12,544 nucleotides of DNA. Origin: CAYNBT01 sp964396025. GTDB lineage: Bacteria; Patescibacteriota; WWE3; UBA101185; UBA10185. Where the stretch lies: positions 1 to 12,544 of the forward strand of contig CAYNBT010000020.1 in NCBI GenBank assembly GCA_964396025.1. The letters run 5' to 3'. The notes below the pieces were generated by a model that was not told the DNA's origin, did no database searches, and saw nothing but the letters and a program-made list of their open reading frames with translations. Position 1 is the stretch's first letter. Each line of letters begins with the position of its first letter. The position numbers and the translations under genes were made by a program. Shown in pieces: positions 6,074 to 11,777 of the stretch.

Positions 6074-6105
6074 CCTATAGTGTATAATATACTAATTGAT
6101 ACACT
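6074..6105 (+). promoter_or_regulatory. Promoter/operator region of the 6129 gene
   Basis: TATAAT (6083-6088) is the likely -10; no good -35 lies 16-18 nt upstream. CCTATAG (6074-6080) sits two bases before the -10. A 7-bp inverted repeat, AGTGTAT (6079-6085) and ATACACT (6099-6105), brackets the -10 and probable start site, which would suit a repressor site or a 5' hairpin. Confidence 0.45.
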
Positions 6106-6128
6106 GACAGGAAAAAGGAGATGAAATC

Positions 6129-6425
6129 ATGAATGACTCTGAAGATCGTTGGCCAATTATCGTGGGTTTGATGATTTTTGCGGGGCTGTTTGGGTATGGC
6201 ACATTTGTTGAAGTGCCTGGTTTGGGCCCCCTGCGCTGGTGTTGTGCTTTACCCGCGGCTATACTTTTTGGTCTTGCTGCTGCCTATCTCATTCTGGAGC
6301 AGCTTGGCATTATAGACCCGGATAGCGCTGCCCGTTTACCGGAGGATAAAGAGGGCAGGCGTAAGTTGCTCGAAGAGCTTGGCCTGACCCCTGAAGATAT
6401 CGAAGAGGCCCTTGAAGAAGACTAA
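6129..6425 (+). CDS. Small two-span membrane protein, 98 aa
   Basis: Family not recognised. The ATG at 6129 is eight bases after AAAGGAG; an ATG inside the SD spacer (6121) reaches a stop after three codons. There are two membrane segments at about residues 9-25 and 39-57, joined by a short loop containing RWCC. The C-terminal ~40 residues are charged and helical (LPEDKEGRRKLLEELGLTPE) and very acidic, probably cytoplasmic. It is a monocistronic unit closed by the terminator at 6443-6486 and divergent from the TPM-LemA operon. Confidence 0.75.
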   Translation: MNDSEDRWPIIVGLMIFAGLFGYGTFVEVPGLGPLRWCCALPAAILFGLAAAYLILEQLGIIDPDSAARLPEDKEGRRKLLEELGLTPEDIEEALEED

Positions 6426-6442
6426 CCGCTAGTTGTACGCAT

Positions 6443-6486
6443 GCTACCTAGTGTTTGTTATACACAGACATTGGGTAGCTTTTTTT
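6443..6486 (+). terminator. Intrinsic terminator of the 6129 gene
   Basis: A 15-pair stem (6443-6457 with 6465-6479, with three G-T pairs) and a 7-nt loop are followed by seven T (6480-6486). Confidence 0.9.
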
Positions 6487-6522
6487 ACCAAGCAGCAAGT
6501 GCTAAACTCTATGTGTTACCAC

Positions 6523-7125
6523 CTACAGGGCGGCTACTGCTATAAAGCGCTTTACTTCCCTCCATTCAATAGGTGAGATATAGTCCGGTTCCGGATCGCT
6601 TTCGGCATCGTCAAAATATACAAGCGACTTTAGTATGTGAAGTTTTTGATAGTCAGTTCCTGTGTATTTTTTCTCAAAAGACTTTAGTATTTCTTCTAGC
6701 GTGTATTTTTGCAAGAGAACATATAAGTCAACAAAATCCTTTTTTGTACCTCTTTGAGATATGGCCGCAATCTTCATGCAGGCTATGTCTAGCACAGATG
6801 CGAGTTTTAACTGCTTGTAGGTAACTGTGTCTTTAAGTAGCGGATATTTATATTCAAAAAAACTCACCTTAACCTCGTCAACAAAAACATCAAGCGTGCC
6901 CTTTGCTTGTTGAATTATGGTTGGCTGATACTTGCGTAAGGTTTGCAGAAGCTGCTCATGTGTTGGGTAAGATTGTGAGAAAAAGTCTAAGTCAATGGAC
7001 TTTCTGTGGCCAAGCTGTAGCGCCAGTGCTGTTCCACCTGCTAAATAAAAATCACTAAGTATAGTCTCACTACATATTCGTTCTAATGTGGTTTTGGTTT
7101 TTAGATAGAGCGTTTCTTCATGCAT
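6523..7125 (-). CDS. AbiEii-type nucleotidyltransferase, putative toxin, 200 aa
   Basis: AbiEii/DUF1814 proteins are minimal nucleotidyltransferases, several of which act as toxins by modifying RNA. The signature is clear: YLAGGTALALQLGHR at about 27-41, then DLDFFS (45-50) with Asp45 and Asp47 as the expected metal-binding pair. A later motif RGTKKDFVDLYVLL (125-138) supplies the conserved Lys/Asp residues of the family. The ATG is preceded by AAGGAAG at seven bases, inside the end of the upstream gene, and the two genes overlap by 25 bases. That overlap and order (small partner first, transferase second) fit a toxin-antitoxin pair. A housekeeping nucleotidyltransferase cannot be excluded. 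No terminator is seen directly after the stop. Confidence 0.88.
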   Translation of the reverse strand: MHEETLYLKTKTTLERICSETILSDFYLAGGTALALQLGHRKSIDLDFFSQSYPTHEQLLQTLRKYQPTIIQQAKGTLDVFVDEVKVSFFEYKYPLLKDTVTYKQLKLASVLDIACMKIAAISQRGTKKDFVDLYVLLQKYTLEEILKSFEKKYTGTDYQKLHILKSLVYFDDAESDPEPDYISPIEWREVKRFIAVAAL

Positions 7126-7379
7126 GCTAAAGCTTCCTTAGGAATTCCGTAATATAAGGAGAAAAAATTACCTGTTTTTGGGCTGATTCTGCGTGAGCTT
7201 CGTAAAGTATTGGTTATTTGTTCTTTTGAATATTTCTTGTTTAACCATTCCAATTCGTTAATGTCGCCTAGTTCTAAGAGTCTTTCTATAATGTAGGTGG
7301 AATTTTCCCGCATTGATAACTGACTCACGTTTGTATCCCAAAAATATTTATGAAGGGAGCTTGGTATAGTGTCTTGCAC
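7101..7379 (-). CDS. DUF6922-like partner/antitoxin of the AbiEii protein, 92 aa
   Basis: The start is GTG at 7379; the nearby ATG at 7381 is in another frame. The sequence fits the DUF6922 pattern as I remember it: FWDT near the N-terminus, IIERLLELGD, a central LEWLNKKYSKEQITNTL helix, then SRRISPKTGNFFSLYYGIPKE. Such proteins often lie directly upstream of AbiEii-type transferases and are presumed antitoxins or DNA-binding regulators. Here the stop overlaps the transferase by 25 bases. There is no SD; an extended -10 lies six bases before the GTG, so translation is probably leaderless. Confidence 0.75.
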   Translation of the reverse strand: MQDTIPSSLHKYFWDTNVSQLSMRENSTYIIERLLELGDINELEWLNKKYSKEQITNTLRSSRRISPKTGNFFSLYYGIPKEALACMKKRSI

Positions 7380-7385
7380 ATGTTT

Positions 7386-7394
7386 ATTATATCA
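7386..7394 (-). promoter_or_regulatory. Extended -10 leaderless promoter of the antitoxin-toxin pair
   Basis: TGATATAAT on the minus strand is an extended -10 (TGn plus consensus TATAAT), and the GTG start follows after six bases. No clear -35 is seen, which the extended -10 could compensate for. Confidence 0.55.
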
Positions 7395-7435
7395 ACATAT
7401 GGCAGAGAGTGCTTGCGCTGTTCCAGCTGACATAG

Positions 7436-7483
7436 AAAAAGAATAGGACACCTGCAGAAACTTTATGTTTCGTTAGGTGTCCT
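7436..7483 (-). terminator. Intrinsic terminator after 7554-8009
   Basis: A perfect 9-bp stem, AGGACACCT (7445-7453) with AGGTGTCCT (7475-7483), plus an inner GAAAC/GTTTC helix. The minus strand continues ATTCTTTTTC. On the plus strand GTTTTAT follows, so it may work weakly both ways. Nothing else is seen between here and 7554. Confidence 0.75.
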
Positions 7484-7553
7484 GTTTTATGCTTTACCTA
7501 AACTAAGAAAATTGTGTCGTTGTTGTTTCAGACTCATAACAGGTCCTTTATCT

Positions 7554-8009
7554 TTAGGGTGCCGGCACGAGGCCACTTACCAGTTTTTGCACGTGCCTTT
7601 CACTATAAGAAATGGGACTGGCTTTAGTGAGATAGTTGGTTGGATTCCACCCATGCTCGTACTTCACCAAGCCTAGGTCTGTGCAGTAGGCGGTTTGAAT
7701 ATACTGGCTATTGACGTTGTGCCAGATGTAGTCGAGTTTGCAGTCCCCGTTTTGCAAGTATGGCGTACGTACAATTACAACCTTCTCCACAGAAATGGCA
7801 GTTACCATGTAGAGGATATCGCCAACTTCAATATCTTCCAAATCCAATTGTCTTGGATGGTTTGGGCGCGTATCCACTAATGTCTTTGTTTCCTCTACCT
7901 CAAACATACAATCGATGTTTGCGCAGTATGGGTGGGGAAAGCTAACAATCATAGCCAATACAACTACAGCTACAAATCCTAGTACAAGAAAAATCAATCT
8001 TTTGTTCAT
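7554..8009 (-). CDS. Signal-anchored extracytoplasmic orphan, 151 aa
   Basis: Family not recognised. A basic start (MNKR) and a hydrophobic segment at about residues 5-23 anchor or export the protein. The rest is beta-type with Cys29 and Cys34 close together (PYCANIDC), and two more Cys in NGDCKLDY and AYCTDLG, which could give two disulfides outside the cell. The C-terminus is helical (ERHVQKLVSGLV). The ATG at 8009 follows AGGAG at six bases, and that SD lies in a small hairpin (8013-8025). It is a monocistronic unit with a CTATAG-box promoter and the terminator at 7445-7483. Confidence 0.75.
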   Translation of the reverse strand: MNKRLIFLVLGFVAVVVLAMIVSFPHPYCANIDCMFEVEETKTLVDTRPNHPRQLDLEDIEVGDILYMVTAISVEKVVIVRTPYLQNGDCKLDYIWHNVNSQYIQTAYCTDLGLVKYEHGWNPTNYLTKASPISYSERHVQKLVSGLVPAP

Positions 8010-8012
8010 TGT

Positions 8013-8025
8013 ATGCTCCTAGCAT
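8013..8025 (-). promoter_or_regulatory. Hairpin enclosing the SD of 7554-8009
   Basis: ATGCT and AGCAT flank a three-base AGG loop, so the AGGAG ribosome binding site is partly looped and partly paired. A second small hairpin (8033-8045, GCGC/GCGC) lies just upstream in the same leader. Confidence 0.3.
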
Positions 8026-8063
8026 GAATTGTGCGCAATAAGCGCTACTAAAGATTTTGGGGC

Positions 8064-8099
8064 ATTATACTAGAAAATCTCAGTTATGTAAACTATAGG
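8064..8099 (-). promoter_or_regulatory. Promoter with CTATAG box for 7554-8009
   Basis: Minus strand: -35 TTTACA (8087-8092), 17-nt spacer, -10 TATAAT (8064-8069). CTATAG (8093-8098) directly abuts the -35. Confidence 0.8.
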
Positions 8100-8121
8100 G
8101 TGATGTTACTTGGATATGTTT

Positions 8122-8154
8122 ACATAGCCAAGATTATATAAATCTTGACTATGT
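8122..8154 (-). terminator. Hairpin downstream of 8195-8575, weak terminator candidate
   Basis: ACATAG pairs with CTATGT and inside it CAAGATT pairs with AATCTTG, with one mismatch between the helices. No T tract follows on the minus strand (AAACATA), while on the plus strand TTTTA follows. It separates the 8195 gene from the promoter of 7554, so a minus-strand 3'-end role is likely but unproven. Confidence 0.35.
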
Positions 8155-8194
8155 TTTACGGTTCTATGTTTGGAGTTTATACTAAAAACCTGCT

Positions 8195-8575
8195 TTAATA
8201 TGTTGATAATCCCTCAAATTCTTCTGGTTTGGCTAGGCGAATGCGTATGTTTTCACAGCGAATATCGCCCCCATACTGAGCGCCAGGCTGCTTCTTTGCA
8301 CCAGCACAAAAGCTTCCACTAGAGCGAATTCCGGTTTCTGGGCTTACAGGAGTTTTACAATCTATTCCAGAATCATTCACGTTGTATACCCAGACAACCC
8401 GCTTTCTTTGTTGCCCTTCCGGAGGTAATGCCCACGCTTTTGCTGTGTAGGTAACCACACACCAGTGACCTACTAGATCTTGATGATCTTCAGGTTTTTC
8501 TATCACTGTCTCAAATGCGCGGGTATTGTCCACAACTGTAGTGTTGCCTGTGTTTACGTCATCCGTATCTGTCAT
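8195..8575 (-). CDS. Orphan cytoplasmic protein, 126 aa
   Basis: Family not recognised. The ATG at 8575 follows AAGGAG at six bases. The first ~20 residues are polar, Thr/Asn/Asp-rich and probably disordered; there is no signal peptide. The core looks beta-rich (GHWCVVTYTAKAW, then KRVVWVYNV) with four cysteines (HWC, IDC, SFC, IRC). The C-terminus has a basic/beta strand (ENIRIRLAKPEEF). It starts 60 bases after the tag stop on the same strand. No convincing -35/-10 pair was found between them, so it may be read from the tag transcript. Confidence 0.7.
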   Translation of the reverse strand: MTDTDDVNTGNTTVVDNTRAFETVIEKPEDHQDLVGHWCVVTYTAKAWALPPEGQQRKRVVWVYNVNDSGIDCKTPVSPETGIRSSGSFCAGAKKQPGAQYGGDIRCENIRIRLAKPEEFEGLSTY

Positions 8576-8635
8576 CTCTATCTCCTTGTATACATTATCA
8601 GTTTGCCGTTAATTGTGGGCAGTATATCACACAGC

Positions 8636-9193
8636 TTAAGCGAAAGTGTCGCACGCGGCCTCATGATCATTCACCAACCCAACCGCCTGCATGTGCGCAT
8701 AGACTATGGTTGGTCCCACAAATCTGAAGCCGCGCTTTTTTAGATCTTTACTTAACAACTCCGCTTGTGGGGAAGTGGCGGGTATTTGAGATGCATGTGC
8801 CCATTTATTTACAATAGGCTTGTTATCTACAAACTGCCAAATGTAATCATCAAAACTTTTGAACTCTTCTTGGATTTTCATAAACATCTTGGCGTTATTA
8901 ATGGCCGCTTCAATTTTGAGCTTGTTTCTTATTATTCCCGTATCTTGCATAAGCCTCTCAACATCTTTTTGTGTGAATTTAGCGACCTTTTGTACGTCAA
9001 AATTAGCGAACGCCTTTTTATACCCGGCCCTTCTTTTAAGGATAGTTGCCCAGCTTAAGCCGGCCTGTGCAGATTCCAAGACAAGAAACTCAAAATGCTT
9101 TTTATCATCATGAACTGGCACGCCCCACTCGGTGTCGTGATATTGGTGAAATAATTCATTTGTGGCCCAAGTGCATCTATGTGTTGCTTTCAT
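8636..9193 (-). CDS. tag: DNA-3-methyladenine glycosylase I (Tag), 185 aa
   Basis: Tag excises 3-methyladenine from alkylated DNA, starting base excision repair. The full-length family pattern is present: RCTW at the N-terminus, YHDTEWGVPV (18-27), the LESAQAGLSW block (39-48) with Glu40 matching the E. coli active-site Glu38, GIIRN, KDLKKRGFRFVGPT, and the final VNDHEAAC. The four zinc ligands of E. coli Tag (C4, H17, H175, C179) correspond to Cys7, His19, His177 and Cys181. Length is as usual. No SD precedes the ATG; TATAAT lies six bases upstream, so it is probably leaderless. It is divergent from the 9255 gene. Confidence 0.96.
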   Translation of the reverse strand: MKATHRCTWATNELFHQYHDTEWGVPVHDDKKHFEFLVLESAQAGLSWATILKRRAGYKKAFANFDVQKVAKFTQKDVERLMQDTGIIRNKLKIEAAINNAKMFMKIQEEFKSFDDYIWQFVDNKPIVNKWAHASQIPATSPQAELLSKDLKKRGFRFVGPTIVYAHMQAVGLVNDHEAACDTFA

Positions 9194-9199
9194 TCTAGG

Positions 9200-9229
9200 A
9201 TTATATCTTATATGTGTTTGACAACTTAA
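9200..9229 (-). promoter_or_regulatory. Leaderless promoter of tag
   Basis: TATAAT (9200-9205) lies six bases before the ATG. A poor -35, TTAAGT (9224-9229), is 18 nt upstream and adjoins the -35 of the divergent 9255 promoter. Confidence 0.5.
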
Positions 9230-9248
9230 TGCTTTATAGGAGTATCAT
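9218..9248 (+). promoter_or_regulatory. Leaderless promoter of the 9255 gene
   Basis: TTGACA (9218-9223) and TATCAT (9243-9248) are 19 nt apart, slightly long. The ATG follows the -10 after six bases, and no SD is present. Confidence 0.45.
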
Positions 9249-9254
9249 TAAGTC

Positions 9255-10157
9255 ATGAAACTTACAAAAGAAAAATCTGCTCATGTTTCCGGTGTAGTTT
9301 TTTATGTTCTGCACTTGCCTATACTACTTTTAGTGCTTTCTGTTTTTTCTATCTCCGCCTTTGTTACATCCAAAATAGCTAACAAAACAGTGAATGACCA
9401 AGAATCCCTTGNNNNNNNNNNNNNNNNNNNNNNNNNNNNNNNNNNNNNNNNNNNNNNNNNNNNNNNNNNNNNNNNNNNNNNNNNNNNNNNNNNNNNNNNN
9501 NNNNNNNNNNNGGATGAAGATGATGACGATGAGGATGTCTCCAAAACTAAAACACAAGAAAGAGTTCAAAACAGTGACGGGTCTTATTCCGTGGTAAAAA
9601 GAGAAACCGAAGGCGATAAAGTGAAGATTGAAACAAAGACCTACGACGCCTCTGGCAAGCTTCTTAAAGAAGAAAAAAGCGAGGGAAGCGATGAGGGTAT
9701 AGAAACTGAAACAGAGGATTCTGCTGGAAACAAGCTAAAAGTACGAATGGAAAACAACAAAGTCTTGATTAAGAGTGAGGGGGTTGGTGGGCTTGACAAT
9801 TTTCCGCTATTTTTAAACGAAGCTGATGGCAACGTGTATGTTCAAACTCCCCAAGGCGATGTGATGCTTGGTGTAATGCCTCAGGCAATTCTTGATAAAG
9901 CCACTGCCTCTGATGACATAGATAGTGTTGAAGAGATCGAAATAGAGTCTGAGCCTGAGGATGATTCCAATGAAGAATCCAATGAAGAAGATGCTGCAAA
10001 GCTTGAGTTTCGCCTAAAGACGAACAAGACCCAAAAACTATTTGGTGTCGTAGAGCTTGAGATACCTTCCACAGTTTATTACGACACACAAACAGGCGAA
10101 CTTTTAAGAAGCGAACAGTCTTTCCTTAACAAGATCCTAGATATGCTGAGCTTTTAA
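9255..10157 (+). CDS. Membrane-anchored acidic protein, interrupted by an assembly gap
   Basis: Family not recognised. The N-terminus has a short basic stretch and one membrane segment at about residues 14-37; the rest is probably outside the cell. The sequence breaks at 9411 and resumes at 9512 in an Asp/Glu run (DEDDDDED), then a Lys/Glu/Thr-rich region of repeated short strands (SYSVVKRETEGDKVKIETKT). A globular part follows (VLIKSEGVGG... VYVQTPQGDVMLGVMP), then a second acidic stretch and a closing beta segment (KLFGVVELEIPSTVYYD). The same frame is open on both sides only if the true gap length is 1 modulo 3, so treating the two halves as one gene is likely but not proven. Residue numbers beyond the gap are nominal. 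Confidence 0.7.
   Translation: MKLTKEKSAHVSGVVFYVLHLPILLLVLSVFSISAFVTSKIANKTVNDQESLXXXXXXXXXXXXXXXXXXXXXXXXXXXXXXXXXXDEDDDDEDVSKTKTQERVQNSDGSYSVVKRETEGDKVKIETKTYDASGKLLKEEKSEGSDEGIETETEDSAGNKLKVRMENNKVLIKSEGVGGLDNFPLFLNEADGNVYVQTPQGDVMLGVMPQAILDKATASDDIDSVEEIEIESEPEDDSNEESNEEDAAKLEFRLKTNKTQKLFGVVELEIPSTVYYDTQTGELLRSEQSFLNKILDMLSF
9412..9511. other. Assembly gap (100 N) inside a coding region
   Basis: A placeholder gap of unknown length. It sits at the edge of an acidic low-complexity coding stretch made of GAT/GAA/GAC codons, a typical cause of assembly breaks. Confidence 0.95.
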
Positions 10158-10181
10158 TATAATCGTGATGTTGAGCTGAGT

Positions 10182-10221
10182 AAAAAAAAAGAACCTTCCC
10201 AACTTTTGTTGAAAAGGTTCT
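10182..10221 (-). terminator. Intrinsic terminator of 10243-10671
   Basis: AGAACCTT (10190-10197) pairs with AAGGTTCT (10214-10221), with an inner CAAC/GTTG helix. The minus strand ends in nine T (complement of 10182-10190). It lies between this gene and the convergent 9255-10157 gene. Confidence 0.85.
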
Positions 10222-10242
10222 GTGGGTGTAACGACTGTGCGT

Positions 10243-10671
10243 TTATCTCTGGAAATACCCTGCAATAATAAAACATTTTGTTGAACAGGCTTGTCCTACT
10301 GCCGTTTTGAATCCACTGCCTGTCTGAATTTCTCCGCATCCAGTGCAAATGTAAGCCGTTAAGTCTGTTCCCCGCATTGCAATGAGATCTTGCATTCTAT
10401 TGTTAGCTGTCCAGATCCATGTTTCATTCGTTAAACAAGCAGTTGCAGGCCAAGCCACGCCTTTGTGCATACCGCGGCCGCTAGGGTCAGGTACGTCGTG
10501 TGGTCCATCCACAATTGTAACCCAATCTACTTGCGGCGGATGAGTTTCCAGAGTTCTGATTTCTAGAAAACGCCCGTCTGGCAATTGAACTACATCTCCG
10601 GCATAATTCATCGAGTCTGTTGGGACAATATAGACTGCACCCTCAAATTCAAACATCATGAAGTCTCGCAT
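10243..10671 (-). CDS. Orphan protein with C-terminal Cys4 cluster, 142 aa
   Basis: Family not recognised. The ATG at 10671 follows AAGGAG at six bases. There is no signal peptide. The N-terminal ~75 residues look beta-rich (FEFEGAVYIVP, VVQLPDGRFLEIRTL, VDWVTIVDGP). The C-terminal part has CTGC (Cys109, Cys112) and CSTKC (Cys129, Cys133), a CxxC-x16-CxxxC arrangement that could bind zinc or an Fe-S cluster. A fifth Cys (79) is separate. It is a single-gene unit with its own promoter and terminator, divergent from mgtE. Confidence 0.7.
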   Translation of the reverse strand: MRDFMMFEFEGAVYIVPTDSMNYAGDVVQLPDGRFLEIRTLETHPPQVDWVTIVDGPHDVPDPSGRGMHKGVAWPATACLTNETWIWTANNRMQDLIAMRGTDLTAYICTGCGEIQTGSGFKTAVGQACSTKCFIIAGYFQR

Positions 10672-10712
10672 TTCTTGCTCCTTATGGTCATTCGCATGAA
10701 TAATTCAAACGA

Positions 10713-10741
10713 ATCTTATAGGCCATACAACTGAAAGTCAA
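10713..10741 (-). promoter_or_regulatory. Candidate promoter of 10243-10671
   Basis: Minus strand: TTGACT (10736-10741), 17 nt, TAAGAT (10713-10718). A CCTATAA stretch lies in the spacer overlapping the -10 instead of upstream of the -35, unlike the five CTATAG-box promoters. Confidence 0.45.
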
Positions 10742-10779
10742 ATGTGTGGCGATTGTATCTTATACGCCAGAATAGGAGT

Positions 10780-10785
10780 TATAAT
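10780..10785 (+). promoter_or_regulatory. -10 element of a leaderless mgtE promoter
   Basis: TATAAT ends seven bases before the ATG at 10793. No convincing -35 was found. AGGAG at 10774-10778 is 14 bases from the ATG, too far for a normal SD. Confidence 0.45.
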
Positions 10786-10792
10786 AGCTATA

Positions 10793-11776
10793 ATGACAAC
10801 TTCCTTAGAATCAACTTCAAGCAATCCATCTACACTTTTACCGTTAGTGTCCAACGCAGTTCCTACATGTAATCCCAAAGATTCGTATGCTCACATAGCA
10901 CAGCTTCTAATTGAATATTCTTGGAGTGATATGGATTATGTTTTTGTTTTAGCCAACGATAAGACTTTGCTTGGAATTATAGATATGGCATCTTCAGCTA
11001 AAACTCCGGGAGACACCTTAGCTGAAAACCTTATGAAGCCGATCACAGTGAGCATGAAAGCCACTGACAGCAGGCAAAAAGTGCCCGTAGTTGCAGTAAA
11101 GCACGATCTAGCCACCATACCCATTGTTGATCATGAGAATAAATTTATAGGTGCTTTGGTTTCAAAAACCATTATTGATTTAATGCACACCGAGCACCTG
11201 GAAAATGTGTTACTCACATCAGGTCTTGCAATCAAGAAGCACAAAGTGTTAACCGTAGCTACTGCCGGTTTGTTTGATGTTGTAGGGTATCGTTTACCAT
11301 GGTTGTTACTGGGTCTACTGGCCGGTTTAGGCTTGGGCCTTATATCTCGTACCTTTGAACAGCATTTGCAAGAAAATATAGCAATTGCGTACTTTATTCC
11401 TGTGGTTGCATATATTGCGGATTCTGTTGGTACACAGTCCGAAGCTATTGTAGTGAGATCCTTGGCTACGTTAAAAATCAACGGCCTTAGTTACTTATTG
11501 CGCGAATTGGCGATTGGGGTTGTTTTAGGTATTGTAATAGGTCTTTTGGGAGGTATAGGTGCCTTTGTTATCAGCGCACAGTTACATATTGGGATCGTTG
11601 TTGGTTTGGCTTTGTTTGTAGCAAGCGCAATAGCGGCTGTTATAGCTTCTGCCATACCCATTGCATTCAAGTTTCTAGGAAAGGATCCTGCTCTAGGAAG
11701 TGGACCTCTATCAACTGCATTGCAGGATATAATCAGCGTTGTCATCTATTTTGTTTTTGTGAGTTTATTGTTGTAG
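10793..11776 (+). CDS. mgtE: Short MgtE-type magnesium/divalent cation transporter, 327 aa
   Basis: MgtE forms a dimeric Mg2+ channel gated by cytosolic domains. Here the N-terminal superhelical MgtE-N domain is missing. Residues about 15-135 fit a pair of CBS-like motifs (MDYVFVLANDKTLLGII and ATIPIVDHENKFIGALV are typical second strands). From about 165 on there are five membrane segments with family motifs: RLPWLLLGLLAGL, AYFIPVVAYIADSVGTQSE, and near the end SGPLSTALQD, whose Asp312 matches the pore Asp of Thermus MgtE. The start at 10793 is chosen because a TATAAT lies seven bases upstream; a longer frame from 10742 crosses that promoter. The next gene begins one base after the stop. Confidence 0.9.
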   Translation: MTTSLESTSSNPSTLLPLVSNAVPTCNPKDSYAHIAQLLIEYSWSDMDYVFVLANDKTLLGIIDMASSAKTPGDTLAENLMKPITVSMKATDSRQKVPVVAVKHDLATIPIVDHENKFIGALVSKTIIDLMHTEHLENVLLTSGLAIKKHKVLTVATAGLFDVVGYRLPWLLLGLLAGLGLGLISRTFEQHLQENIAIAYFIPVVAYIADSVGTQSEAIVVRSLATLKINGLSYLLRELAIGVVLGIVIGLLGGIGAFVISAQLHIGIVVGLALFVASAIAAVIASAIPIAFKFLGKDPALGSGPLSTALQDIISVVIYFVFVSLLL

Positions 11777-11777
11777 T

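Noticed and set aside
8600..8625. Promoter for 8195-8575 using GATATACT or GATAAT
   Set aside because: No -35 at acceptable distance for either; left unassigned.
9302..10089. Ser-rich and His/Gln-rich minus-strand frames opposite the acidic protein
   Set aside because: They are antisense shadows of GAT/GAA/TCT-rich coding sequence, without ribosome binding sites.
10742..10792. N-terminal extension of MgtE from an ATG at 10742
   Set aside because: It would read through the TATAAT at 10780 and adds 17 residues unlike MgtE; the ATG at 10793 fits the leaderless spacing.
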